Part shown: one piece after another, positions 1 through 8,810 of the stretch
Layout: each line of letters begins with the position of its first letter
Position numbering within the stretch: position 1 is the stretch's first letter
Origin: Burkholderiaceae bacterium
GTDB lineage: Bacteria > Pseudomonadota > Gammaproteobacteria > Burkholderiales > Burkholderiaceae_E
Assembly: GCA_023954135.1 (NCBI GenBank)
Contig: JAMLIN010000027.1
Location: 1 to 57,916, forward strand
Direction of reading: 5' to 3'
Length of the DNA stretch: 57,916 nucleotides
Made by a program: the position numbers and the translations under genes
Notes under the pieces: model-generated
Told to the model about the DNA's origin: nothing
The model's database searches: none
Seen by the model: the letters and a program-made list of their open reading frames with translations, nothing else

Positions 1-126
1 ATCGAAGACTCCTGCTTGCTGGATGCCTGTACGGTTTGTCGTTCGCGCCGCGGATCGATCGTTCCGTCGTTCGAATCGAGCCTTGCGCCGCATGGTGACC
101 GGACTGCCGGCCGCCATGCGGATCCG

Positions 127-201
<75 letters not shown>

Positions 202-249
202 GAAAAGCCAAAACACGCCACCCGGACGAGCCGTGCGGCCAATACTTCC

Positions 250-323
250 TGGAGCGGGTGAAGGGAATCGAACCCTCGTCGTAAGCTTGGAAGGCTTCTG
301 CTCTACCATTGAGCTACACCCGC
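250..323 (-). tRNA. tRNA-Gly (TCC)
   Basis: Minus-strand 74-nt cloverleaf with acceptor GCGGGTG/CACCCGC, T-arm GAGGGTTCGATTCCCTT and an encoded CCA. The anticodon loop CTTCCAA gives anticodon TCC. It sits between tRNA-Tyr and tRNA-Thr and is probably co-transcribed with both. Confidence 0.97.
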
Positions 324-446
324 CCGCGCCAAACCCATGCGACCAGCCGCGGCGAAAGCGACCACGACTGCCTTCGTCGACCACTGCGCAACACCAGCAC
401 CGCCAGGCGGGGCCGGCCCGATTCCAGTTACAAGCCTCAGGGTTCC

Positions 447-532
447 TGGTGGAGAGGGTTGGATTCGAACCAACGTAGGCGTAAGCCAACAGATTTACAG
501 TCTGCCCCCTTTAACCACTCGGGCACCCCTCC
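447..532 (-). tRNA. tRNA-Tyr (GTA)
   Basis: Minus-strand 86-nt class II tRNA with a long variable arm and encoded CCA. The acceptor is GGAGGGG. The anticodon stem-loop CAGACTGTAAATCTG gives anticodon GTA. It is the first gene of the tRNA cluster, about 6 nt downstream of the predicted transcription start of the promoter at 545-573. Confidence 0.97.
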
Positions 533-544
533 AGTGAACCGCTA

Positions 545-573
545 ATTATGTTTGGCGGGCAAATCCCTGTCAA
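545..573 (-). promoter_or_regulatory. Strong sigma-70 promoter of the tRNA cluster
   Basis: On the minus strand a perfect -35 TTGACA (573-568) is followed after exactly 17 nt by CATAAT (550-545), five of six matches to the -10 consensus. Predicted start is near 538, just before tRNA-Tyr. It is one of the closest matches to consensus in the window, as expected for a stable-RNA operon. Confidence 0.85.
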
Positions 574-767
574 CCTGAAGCCCGGTCGAGGGCTTCCAGC
601 CGTTGCCTGACCGCCCCGGCCAGCGGCAGGTCGAACCCCTCGACCAGGCGGCCGTAGGCGGCGGCCAGCACCCGCGGCACATCCTTCGTCGCCGCCCCGG
701 GTGCGCCCGCGCCCCGGGGCGGTTCCTCATCGTCGGGCCGCCGACCGATCCCGACGCCGCTCGCCAC
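570..767 (-). pseudogene. Possible remnant of a cyclase/ATPase C-terminus
   Basis: A 65-codon minus-strand frame whose last ~35 residues (VLAAAYGRLVEGFDL, then an Ala/Leu/Arg-rich tail) resemble the C-terminal tail of class III adenylate cyclase/AAA-ATPase-TPR proteins, which often end in an LAPVYGWFTEGFDT-like motif (family knowledge, from memory). The first ~30 residues resemble nothing I recognise and no catalytic domain lies upstream, because hpd begins at 850 on the other strand. I read it as a leftover 3' fragment rather than a working gene. The rest of 533-849 holds only the tRNA promoter and hpd leader. Confidence 0.3.
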
Positions 768-849
768 CGCAGCGCCGGGCGCGTCTCGAGGATTGCGCTG
801 CAGGCCCCGTGGCGGGAAGATTGCCGAAAGAAGTCACCGGAGGACGACG

Positions 850-1976
<1,127 letters not shown>

Positions 1977-1980
<4 letters not shown>

Positions 1981-2145
1981 GAGTCTGGGCGGCGGAAGGC
2001 GTCGAAGCGAGACGCGCGAAAAACGAGGCCAGCGTGGGGCTGCCGACAAGCCCAGGGTGGTCCCCTGGGCGCAGGCGGTAGCGCCGCGATGGACCGTTTT
2101 CTCGCGCGTTGCAGCCGGCGATGCTTCTGCCGCCCAGACTCCTAG
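1977..2145. repeat. Element C: 169-bp inverted repeat between convergent genes
   Basis: Terminal arms of 22 bp (1977-1998, beginning CTAGGAGTCTGGGCGG, and 2124-2145, ending CCGCCCAGACTCCTAG) are reverse complements with one mismatch. A second complementary block lies inside (around 2011-2026 and 2095-2112, GCGCGAAAAACG against CGTTTTCTCGCGC). The CTAG termini provide the TAG stop codons of both hpd and the opposing lipoprotein gene. It probably folds as a long bidirectional terminator-like hairpin. A non-autonomous insertion is the alternative. Confidence 0.75.
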
Positions 2146-3659
2146 CGGCCGCCGCAATCCAGCGGATCGATGCGCGGGGTCGCCGCGAGCAGCTGACAGT
2201 CGCAACCGGCGCTCTCGCGGCAGGCCGCCAGCGCCTGGGCGCGCGCGGCCTCCTCGGTCTCGCCGCAGGCGAGCCACGCCCAGTCGTGATCGTTGCGTCC
2301 CGCTACCGCCGATGCCTGCCCGACCGGACAGCCGCCGAGGTCCACGCAGCGCCCCCCGCTGCGCGAGCAGTCGCGGCGGGCCGCAGTGCGCGCCCGTGCC
2401 TGCGAGCAGACCTGCGGCAAGCCCGGCGAGAACACCATGCGGCGCCCCGGGTCGAAGACATGCCAACTTCCCGCGCCGCGCGCGAGCGCACCGGCGCGCG
2501 GGCGGTCCTTCGGCCGCGAATCGGCGGCCGCGCAGGCGCCGGCCTGGTCCTCGAGCCTGAGCACCGCACGGATCTCGCCCGTTACCGGCAGGCGGCTGCG
2601 CTCGCCGGCATTGGCGAGCAATTCCCAGGCGCCCTGCTGCGAGAGCCGGCCGGCGGGCGCGACCTGCCAGGCCGGCCCCCGGATGCCGTAGTCCCGGCAG
2701 CGGATGACGACACGATCCGCCGCCCGGTCGATGCTGCTGCAATACGATGCGAAGCGTGGCGCGAGCACCAGGAACGAGACGGCGCCCCGGTAGAAATCCC
2801 AGGCGACGTAGGTATCGGGCAGCCGCTCGAGCGAGCCGTCGCGAACGTCGTAGCGCAGCAGCTCGCCGGTGTGATCCGCATGGAAGCGCACGCCCGCCCA
2901 TATCCACGGGTCGTAGCTGCCATCGGCGCGCTCGATGCCGTCGGGCGCCGGCATCTCCTCGCCCAGGGGTAGCCAGGTGCCGCCGAGCAGCCAGTGGGGC
3001 ACCCCCGTGCGGCCGGCGGCGGCGACGCGCGCCTGCCAGGTGGCGCGCCGGGCCCGCTCGGCCCTGTCGGCCTGCCGCCCCCCGCTGCCAGCAGCGGGCT
3101 GGGCCGGCGTCGCTTCGAGCGGAGGCAGCCAGCTCACCGGCGTCACCGGCTCGACGAGCGCGGCCGCGGCGGCTGCGCTCCCGCGCCGCATCGCGGCGAT
3201 CATCCGGTCGTCGCGCCGGTCGCGGACGTAGTCGATCGCGCTGCGGCCCGAGAAGTCCTTCTGCTCGGCGTCGGCCCCGGCTTCGAGCAGCAGCTCGATG
3301 ACCGCCGGCGCGCGCTCGGCGGGCGTGTCGGTCGCGGCCCTCATCAGCGCGGTGGCGCCGGCGTCGTCGATCGGCTCGTTCACCCGATGCGAGGCGAGAA
3401 AACCGCGGATCGCGGGAATCTCGCCATGACGCACCGCCAGGTCGAGACCGAGTGCCGGACCGAGGACCCGCGAATGCTGGTCGGCCAGCCGTTGCGCATC
3501 GTCGGCGCGGCCTTCGACGATCGCGCGCCGCAACTCCTCGCGCCGGTCGGCGACCCAGTGGGGATCCGAGCTCGCGCAGGCTGCCAGCAGGCTTGCCAGC
3601 AACAGGAGGAGAAGAAGGCGGCTGGAGAAGAGGCGGGCGGAGTGAATCGTGTGCTGCAT
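2142..3659 (-). CDS. Ankyrin-repeat lipoprotein, function unknown
   Basis: A 505-residue protein with a lipoprotein signal: a hydrophobic run of Leu followed by the lipobox LLAAC (Cys at about 25). Residues ~75-175 contain ankyrin-like repeats (DDAGATALMRAA, ELLLEAGADAEQKDFSGRSAIDYV). A proline/alanine linker leads to a ~250-residue C-terminal region with Trp-rich segments (GTWLPLGEEM, VAWDFYRGAVSF) and many cysteines near the end, several in likely disulfide spacing. I do not recognise the C-terminal domain. The start MQHTIHS is chosen because the signal peptide follows directly and GCAGGG lies upstream. It is probably anchored in the periplasm. The stop codon is supplied by element C. Confidence 0.75.
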   Translation of the reverse strand: MQHTIHSARLFSSRLLLLLLLASLLAACASSDPHWVADRREELRRAIVEGRADDAQRLADQHSRVLGPALGLDLAVRHGEIPAIRGFLASHRVNEPIDDAGATALMRAATDTPAERAPAVIELLLEAGADAEQKDFSGRSAIDYVRDRRDDRMIAAMRRGSAAAAAALVEPVTPVSWLPPLEATPAQPAAGSGGRQADRAERARRATWQARVAAAGRTGVPHWLLGGTWLPLGEEMPAPDGIERADGSYDPWIWAGVRFHADHTGELLRYDVRDGSLERLPDTYVAWDFYRGAVSFLVLAPRFASYCSSIDRAADRVVIRCRDYGIRGPAWQVAPAGRLSQQGAWELLANAGERSRLPVTGEIRAVLRLEDQAGACAAADSRPKDRPRAGALARGAGSWHVFDPGRRMVFSPGLPQVCSQARARTAARRDCSRSGGRCVDLGGCPVGQASAVAGRNDHDWAWLACGETEEAARAQALAACRESAGCDCQLLAATPRIDPLDCGGR

Positions 3660-3841
3660 GTCCCTGCTGTCATCGTCGCGCCCGCACCATGGCCGGGCCG
3701 TCGGCCGAACCGGCCCCGGCCATGCCGGGCGAAAGCACCACCATAGACCGCGACGGCGCCCTGCGGGCTCTTTCGACCGACGGACGGGGCGAGGGTCCCG
3801 GTATCCGGGGCCCCGCGAAAGGCCCCTAGGCCACGAAGGAT

Positions 3842-5158
3842 TCAGTCCTTCGCGGCGGCGGCCAGCGAACGATCGAGATCCCAGAGCAGGTCGTCGATGG
3901 ATTCGAGCCCGACCGAGAGCCGGATCATGTCGGGCGTCACGCCGGCGGCGGCCTGCTGGGCCTCGTCGAGCTGGCGATGGGTGGTCGAGGCGGGGTGAAT
4001 GACCAGGGTGCGGGCATCGCCGACATTGGCGAGGTGGCTCATGAAGGTCGCCGCCTCGATGAAGCGCTCGCCGGCCGCCTGCGCCGCGGCGGCACCCTCC
4101 CGGCCCTGCGGCGGGCGCACCCCGAAGCTGAGGATCCCGCCCGCGCCGCGGGGCATCAGGCGCCGCGCCAGCTCGTGATAGGGGCTCGACGGCAGGCCCG
4201 GATAGTTGACCCAGGCCACCTGCGGATGGGCCTCGAGGAACTCGGCGACGCGCTGCGCATTGGCGACGTGGCGATCCATCCGCACCGGCAGCGTCTCGAT
4301 GCCCTGCAGCAGCATCCAGGCGGCGATCGGGCTCAGGGTGGGCCCCAGGGTCCGCATGGTCTCCATGCGGGCCTTCATGGTGAATCCGAAATCGCCGAAG
4401 GTCTCGTAGAAGCGCACCCCGTGGTAGCCCTCGCTCGGTTCCGTCATCTGGGGGAATCGCCCGTTGTCCCAGGGGAAGCGGCCCGATTCGACGAGCACGC
4501 CGCCCATGGTGGTGCCGTGGCCCCCGAGGTACTTGGTCACCGAATGCACGACGATGTCGGCGCCGGCCTCGATCGGGCGGCACAGATAGGGCGAAGCCAG
4601 CGTGTTGTCGACCACCAGGGGCACCCCATGCGCATGGGCGATGGCGGCGACCGCCTCGATGTCGAGCACGTTCAGGCGCGGATTGGCGATCGTCTCCGCG
4701 AACACCGCACGGGTATTGGGACGCATCGCGGCGGCGAAATTCTGCGGATCGTCGGGTTCGACGAAGCTGCATTCGATCCCGAAGCCGGCGAAGGTCACGG
4801 CGAACTGCGAATAGGTGCCGCCGTACAGGGTATTGGCGGCCACCAGGTGGTCGCCGCTGCGCAGCAGCGTCAACAGGGCGAGCATCTCGGCAGCCATGCC
4901 GGTGGCGGCGGCGAGCGCGGCGCGCCCACCCTCGAGCGCGGCGATCCGCTCCTCGAGGACGGCCACCGTGGGATTCGAGATCCGCGAATAGACGTTGCCG
5001 AAGGTCTGCAGGTTGAACAGGCTCGCGGCATGCTCGGCGGAATCGAAGACGAACGACGTCGTCTGGTAGATCGGCACCGCCCGCGCGCCGGTGGCCGGAT
5101 CCGGGATCTGCCCGGCATGCAGGCAGAGGGTCTCGATGTCGAACTGGCGATCGCTCAC
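3842..5158 (-). CDS. metY: O-acetylhomoserine sulfhydrylase-type PLP enzyme
   Basis: Cys/Met-metabolism PLP enzyme of 438 residues, the usual MetY length. It probably makes homocysteine from O-acetyl- or O-succinylhomoserine and sulfide. The N-terminus DIETLCLHAGQIPD, the motif YSRISNPT and the PLP lysine K209 in HSVTKYLGGHGTT are typical of the O-acetylhomoserine aminocarboxypropyltransferase branch. I chose the GTG at 5158 (GTG AGC GAT, CGGAGG 5-10 nt upstream) because upstream in-frame codons lie in repeat DNA without homology. A hairpin at 5189-5228 lies in the predicted leader. MetZ (O-succinylhomoserine) is the main alternative. Confidence 0.88.
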   Translation of the reverse strand: MSDRQFDIETLCLHAGQIPDPATGARAVPIYQTTSFVFDSAEHAASLFNLQTFGNVYSRISNPTVAVLEERIAALEGGRAALAAATGMAAEMLALLTLLRSGDHLVAANTLYGGTYSQFAVTFAGFGIECSFVEPDDPQNFAAAMRPNTRAVFAETIANPRLNVLDIEAVAAIAHAHGVPLVVDNTLASPYLCRPIEAGADIVVHSVTKYLGGHGTTMGGVLVESGRFPWDNGRFPQMTEPSEGYHGVRFYETFGDFGFTMKARMETMRTLGPTLSPIAAWMLLQGIETLPVRMDRHVANAQRVAEFLEAHPQVAWVNYPGLPSSPYHELARRLMPRGAGGILSFGVRPPQGREGAAAAQAAGERFIEAATFMSHLANVGDARTLVIHPASTTHRQLDEAQQAAAGVTPDMIRLSVGLESIDDLLWDLDRSLAAAAKD

Positions 5159-5188
5159 GGCGCCTCCGAAAATGCGCAAGGGCCCGCG

Positions 5189-5228
5189 GCAGCCGGCCCC
5201 CTGCGAGGCTAGCACAGGGGCCGGCTGC
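5189..5228 (-). promoter_or_regulatory. Leader hairpin upstream of metY
   Basis: GCAGCCGGCCCC(C)TG at 5189-5203 and CAGGGGCCGGCTGC at 5215-5228 are complementary with one bulged C around an 11-nt loop. It begins 31 nt upstream of the metY GTG. It could be an attenuator, a transcript stabiliser or the end of another transcript. No U-run follows on the minus strand. I see no recognisable SAM or SAH riboswitch core. Confidence 0.5.
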
Positions 5229-5259
5229 CATTGCCGGGGCCTCGGAAAGAGCGGGTTCG

Positions 5260-5418
5260 GAACCTGTGAATGAATCGGACGCGCCCGAGCGGTGCGCCAG
5301 GGTGGTTCCGATCGAGGCGCAAAGCGCAGCCATGTCGGGTGACATGGCGAGCATTTGCAACGAAGAGCGGGGCCGCCATGGCGTGACGAGCGGGCGTGGA
5401 CGGTTCGTTCGCAGGTTC
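5260..5418. repeat. Repeat family A, copy 1 (159 bp)
   Basis: Arms of 28 bp at 5260-5287 and 5391-5418 (left begins GAACCTGTGAATGAATC; right read in reverse begins GAACCTGCGAACGAACC) enclose weaker pairing, then the core AGGCGCAAAGCGCAGCC, a hairpin GCCATGTC-gggt-GACATGGC and GGCGAGCATTTGCAACG. The same 159-bp unit occurs at 10592-10750 and its core at 6521-6570. It lies between the starts of metY and the gene at 5437. Confidence 0.9.
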
Positions 5419-5424
5419 TCACCC

Positions 5425-5430
5425 TACAAT
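5425..5430 (+). promoter_or_regulatory. Candidate -10 box placing transcription start at an ATG
   Basis: TACAAT (5 of 6 to consensus) ends 6 nt before the ATG at 5437. If used, it would produce an mRNA with almost no 5' leader. No good -35 is visible; the corresponding stretch is the right arm of repeat A copy 1. No Shine-Dalgarno-like sequence precedes the ATG. Confidence 0.4.
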
Positions 5431-5436
5431 CGCCGG

Positions 5437-5898
5437 ATGCGAGCTATCCGATTCGTGGCTGGCGCCGCCCTGGCGTCGATCCTCGTCCTGCCGGCGGCGC
5501 CCGATGCCGTCGCGCAGGCGGTGAGCCGGGTGCAGCCCGAGCTCGACCGGGATGCGCTGCTGCGATGCATGGCCGATGAACGCGAATCGCGGGCGCTGCT
5601 CGAGCGCTACCGGCAGGAGCACGAAGCGTTCTCGGCATCGGGACATGCGCTCGATGCGCAACGTCGCGACCTGGAGGCACTGCGAGAGGCGACCGATCCG
5701 CGCGACCCCGCGGCGGTCGAGCGGTACAACCTGCGCGCCGCCGAATTCGGCACCCGCGTCGAACGGCACAACGCCGGGCTCGCCGCACTCGAGGCAAGCC
5801 GTCAGGCGCAGCATGCCGCCGCGCAGCGCTACAACGAACATTGCGGCGGCAGGCACTTCCAGCCGAACACGCTCCGGTCGGCGCCCGAACCGAAGTAG
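5437..5898 (+). CDS. Small secreted coiled-coil protein, unknown function
   Basis: A 153-residue product with a Sec signal peptide (MRAIRFVAGAALASILVL, cleavage probably after AVA at ~27). The mature part is almost entirely charged helix (residues ~35-135, heptad-like Leu/Ala spacing, DERESRALLERYRQEHEAF) with one Cys near the start and one near the end (QRYNEHCGG). Its composition resembles periplasmic coiled-coil proteins, but I recognise no family. A longer in-frame ORF from 5266 is rejected because it reads through the repeat. It converges on the CoA-binding gene ending at 5905. Confidence 0.7.
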   Translation: MRAIRFVAGAALASILVLPAAPDAVAQAVSRVQPELDRDALLRCMADERESRALLERYRQEHEAFSASGHALDAQRRDLEALREATDPRDPAAVERYNLRAAEFGTRVERHNAGLAALEASRQAQHAAAQRYNEHCGGRHFQPNTLRSAPEPK

Positions 5899-5904
5899 CC
5901 GAAG

Positions 5905-6378
5905 CTAGTACGGGAGCACCCGGGGGCGCCGGGCGGAGATCACGCCGGTATTGACGCCGACCCAGTTCAGGCCGCCGAAAAGGCGCCCGTGCTCGATCTT
6001 GACGCAGCGATCCATGACCGAATCGAGGCCGGCCTCGCGCGCCATCGCATCGGCGAGGGCATTGTCCACACCCAGCTGCTGCCACAGGCAGCGGGCACCG
6101 ATGTCGATGGCCTGTCGGGCGATCGGCTCGACGTCGGCCGGACGCCGGAAGACATCGACCATGTCGACCGGCACCGGGATGTCGGCCAGCGAGGGGTAGC
6201 AGGTCTCCCCGAGGATCTCCGGATAGCGGGGATTGACCGGAATGATCCGGTAGCCGTGCTCCTGCATGTACTTGGCTGCGAAGTAGCTAGGCCGGTACCA
6301 GTCGGCCGACAGGCCGACCACGGCGATGCTGCGGCATTCGGAGAGGATTCGGCGCAGGGTCTCGATGTCGGCTGTCAT
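5905..6378 (-). CDS. CoA-binding domain protein (YccU-like)
   Basis: A 157-residue Rossmann-fold CoA_binding protein. The N-terminal signature SIAVVGLSADWYRPSYFAAKYMQ, then GYRIIPVNPRYPEILGE, and LWQQLGV later in the chain, match the YccU family. The molecular role of that family is not firmly established, although the fold binds CoA or related nucleotides. The start MTADIETLRR at 6378 is chosen by homology; the upstream Shine-Dalgarno sequence is weak. The protein ends near its paired Cys (MDRCVKIEHGR). It appears to be a single-gene unit. Confidence 0.85.
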   Translation of the reverse strand: MTADIETLRRILSECRSIAVVGLSADWYRPSYFAAKYMQEHGYRIIPVNPRYPEILGETCYPSLADIPVPVDMVDVFRRPADVEPIARQAIDIGARCLWQQLGVDNALADAMAREAGLDSVMDRCVKIEHGRLFGGLNWVGVNTGVISARRPRVLPY

Positions 6379-6463
6379 GCGATCGTCGGGTCGTGTGGTG
6401 CTCGACCCCCGAGCATATACCCCGGGGATTCGCGGCGCAGGGCCAGCGGCGCGCACGCCACGC

Positions 6464-6746
6464 TAGGGCCTGTTCACACTGCGATGGTCCCCGCGTGAGC
6501 GCGAGAAAAGTGCACAATCAAGGCGCAAAGCACAGCCGTGGCGGGGCCACGGCGAGCATTTGCAACGCCGAGTGTGCGTTTTTCTCGCGCTCACCCCCCG
6601 GGCCGGGGGGGGGGGGGGGGGGGCCGCGGGGGGGGCATACTTCGTTGCCGACTCCTTGCGTGGCACCGCCACGCGCGTCGCCGGCGCCTCGTCTGGCAGC
6701 CCGCCAGACCCCGGCGCGGGGACCATCGCAGTGTGAACAGGCCCTA
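6464..6746. mobile_element. MITE-like element with perfect 32-bp terminal inverted repeats (repeat A copy 3)
   Basis: The 32-bp arms at 6464-6495 (starts TAGGGCCTGTTCACACTGCG) and 6715-6746 are perfect reverse complements. A second pair lies inside (GTGAGCGCGAGAAAA near 6495-6509 against TTTTTCTCGCGCTCAC near 6579-6594) around the family A core AGGCGCAAAGCACAGCC, a hairpin GCCGTGGC-ggg-GCCACGGC and GGCGAGCATTTGCAACG. No transposase is encoded. Together with the leader at 6747-6833 it fills the 454-bp gene-free gap between the CoA-binding protein and phaM. A G19 run lies at 6605-6623. Confidence 0.75.
6605..6635. repeat. Homopolymeric G tract (G19, then G8)
   Basis: Nineteen consecutive G at 6605-6623, then CCGC, then eight G at 6628-6635. 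It is inside the MITE-like element and about 200 bp upstream of phaM. Such a run is prone to slippage in vivo, and its length is error-prone in sequencing. Confidence 0.85.
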
Positions 6747-6833
6747 AGCCATTCGTCGACCGGGGCCACCGGGCTTCTGCTATCGTCGGTGCTCGTACCC
6801 TCTCCCGCCGGCACTGAAAGCGAGGACAGCAGC

Positions 6834-7553
6834 GTGGCCAACAAAGCCTTCGGCATCAGCGACCTGGCGTCGCTCGGATTCGGGCAGGTCGGACAGCTGC
6901 TCGAGACCATGGACATGATGAGCAAGACCTGGTCCTCGATGACCCTGCCCGCCTCCATGAGCCCGACCCTCAGTCTCGAGGAGCTCGACAAGCGGATCAG
7001 CGACCTGCGCGCGATCGAGCAGTGGCTGGCGCTGAACCAGAACATGCTGCGCGGCACGATCCAGGGGCTGGAGGTCCAGCGCGGAACCATCGCGACCCTG
7101 CGTTCCTTCGGGCAGGCGATGGGCTCGGCCGAGACAGGCGGCGCCCAGGCCCTGGACCCCGAGCGGCTGGCGGCCCTGTTCGCAGCGGTGCAGCGCCCCG
7201 CCCCCCCGGCCGGCAACGCCGACCCGGCGACACCGCCGGGCCAGCGCGAAGCCGAGCGGGCGCCGCAGGCCGCAACGCCCGAGAGCGGGCCCGCCGCGCG
7301 CCAGGATTCCGCCCAGGCCAGGCCCGGAAACGCCGAACCCGCGGCCGGGCAGGCCGACGTCACCCAGCTCGCCCAGGCCTGGTGGAACATGCTCAACCAG
7401 CAGTTCCAGCAAGTCGCCGGCGCCGCAATGGGCGGCATGGCCGCCGCGAGCGATGCGTCCCCCGCCACCGCGGATGCCTCGCCGGCCGCGGGCAAGCCAC
7501 GCGCGGGCAAGGCCGGGACGGGCGCGCGCAAGCGCGCACCGCGAACCAGCTGA
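6834..7553 (+). CDS. phaM: PhaM-like polyhydroxyalkanoate granule protein
   Basis: A 239-residue protein. The N-terminal ~95 residues (SPTLSLEELDKRISDLRAIE, then WLALNQNMLRGTIQGLEVQ and RGTIATLRSF) match PhaM of Cupriavidus/Ralstonia, which activates PHA synthase and tethers granules to the nucleoid (family knowledge). A Pro/Ala/Gln-rich linker is followed by AQAWWNMLNQQFQQ and a basic Lys/Arg/Ala C-terminal tail (GKPRAGKAGTGARKRAPR) resembling the DNA-binding tail of PhaM. I chose the GTG at 6834 (GTG GCC AAC AAA, GAGGA ~7 nt upstream); the frame open further left runs through repeat DNA. No phaC, phaA or phaB is in the window. Confidence 0.85.
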   Translation: MANKAFGISDLASLGFGQVGQLLETMDMMSKTWSSMTLPASMSPTLSLEELDKRISDLRAIEQWLALNQNMLRGTIQGLEVQRGTIATLRSFGQAMGSAETGGAQALDPERLAALFAAVQRPAPPAGNADPATPPGQREAERAPQAATPESGPAARQDSAQARPGNAEPAAGQADVTQLAQAWWNMLNQQFQQVAGAAMGGMAAASDASPATADASPAAGKPRAGKAGTGARKRAPRTS

Positions 7554-7555
7554 CG

Positions 7556-8728
7556 ATGTTGCCCGTCGCCGTCGGCCACGCCGTACTCCCCGATGCCTGC
7601 GACGGTCTCGAGCAAGCGATCGCCATGCTCGGCGCAACCGGCGCCGCAGCCGAGGACGTCGCCATGCCCGGAGTGCTCTACCTCTCGCAAGCCCTCGCGG
7701 GGCAGGCGGGGCTGGCGCTTGCCCATGCGCGCGAGCTGCTGCCGCGAGTCGACTGGTACGGCGCGGTCGTGCCGGCGGTATTCGGCATCGAGGCCGATCT
7801 CGCCCCGGACTCGCCCGCGCTCATCGTCGCGCTGCTGCCGGTGCCCGCCGGACAGTGGCATCCGGTCGGCGCGCACGGTCGCTCCTCCCAGCGCACCCCC
7901 GCCAGTGCGCTGCTGCACGTCGCGCCGGGGCTCGACGAGCTCACCGACAGGATCGACCGCTGCGCGGCCCGTTTCGAGGCCATCGTCGGCGGCCTGATCG
8001 CGAGCGACGAGACCAGCGGCAAGTCCGCCCAGTTCGTGGCCGGCGGGGTGCTCGACGAGGCCTGTACCGGCATCGCCTTCAGCGGCGAAGTGGGCCTGCG
8101 CTCCCGGCTGACCCAGGGCTGCCGCCCGCTCGCCCGCGAGCATGTGATCTCGGACTGCACCTCGCACTACATCCAGAAGCTCGACGGCGAGCCCGCGCTC
8201 GACGTGCTGCTCTCCGATCTGGGCGTACCCGAAGAGGTGCGCCGTTCGACCGATGGCGACGAGATCCTGCGGGCCCTGCCGGCGCACGAGCTGCGCCGGG
8301 GCCTGCTGGTCGGGCTGTCGGACCAGTCCGAGCGCGGTCGGGCGGGCTTCGGCGACTACACGGTGCGCCAGCTCGTCGGCATCGATCCGATGCACCGGAT
8401 ACTCGCGATCGCCGCCACCCCGCGCAGCGGCGACCATGCGGTATTCTGCACCCGCGATCTGCGCGCGGCCCACGCCGACCTGATCCGGATCTGCACCGAG
8501 TTGCGCGACGAAGTCGAGAGCGAGGGGCTCGCGGTGATCGGCGCCCACTACGTGAGCTGCGCATCGCGACCGGCGCTGTTCGGTTCGGCCGAGGCCGAGC
8601 TCGAGGTGCTGCGCCACAACCTCGGCAACGTCCCGGTCTTCGGCTTCTTCGCCAATGGCGAGATCTCCGGAGGCCGCGTCCACGGGCACAGCGGCGTGCT
8701 GACGCTGTTCGTGCGAGAGAATCCGTGA
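7556..8728 (+). CDS. FIST domain protein
   Basis: A 390-residue protein with FIST_N (about 30-220, GGLIASDETSGKSAQFVAGG) and FIST_C (about 225-375, GDYTVRQLVGIDPMHRILAIA, ending PVFGFFANGEISGGRVHGHS). FIST domains are inferred sensors of small ligands, often coupled to signalling proteins; here there is no output domain. The ATG at 7556 is 3 nt after the phaM stop, so the two genes are almost certainly co-transcribed. No transmembrane segment is seen, so it is probably cytosolic. Its ligand is unknown. Confidence 0.85.
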   Translation: MLPVAVGHAVLPDACDGLEQAIAMLGATGAAAEDVAMPGVLYLSQALAGQAGLALAHARELLPRVDWYGAVVPAVFGIEADLAPDSPALIVALLPVPAGQWHPVGAHGRSSQRTPASALLHVAPGLDELTDRIDRCAARFEAIVGGLIASDETSGKSAQFVAGGVLDEACTGIAFSGEVGLRSRLTQGCRPLAREHVISDCTSHYIQKLDGEPALDVLLSDLGVPEEVRRSTDGDEILRALPAHELRRGLLVGLSDQSERGRAGFGDYTVRQLVGIDPMHRILAIAATPRSGDHAVFCTRDLRAAHADLIRICTELRDEVESEGLAVIGAHYVSCASRPALFGSAEAELEVLRHNLGNVPVFGFFANGEISGGRVHGHSGVLTLFVRENP

Positions 8729-8810
8729 TCGGGCGCCAGCCGTCGGCCGATTCCCGACCGTGGTCGCCGGGAATGCGGGCATGGCGGCCGGGTTCCAGTA
8801 GCTTTGCCGT

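Noticed and set aside
5189-5228. SAH or SAM riboswitch upstream of metY
   Set aside because: Only a simple hairpin is visible. The conserved core elements of those riboswitches are not found.
6464-6746. Toxin-antitoxin or phage attachment interpretation of the inverted-repeat region
   Set aside because: No coding potential for small TA proteins and no integrase or tRNA-half duplication. The repeats match other intergenic copies instead.
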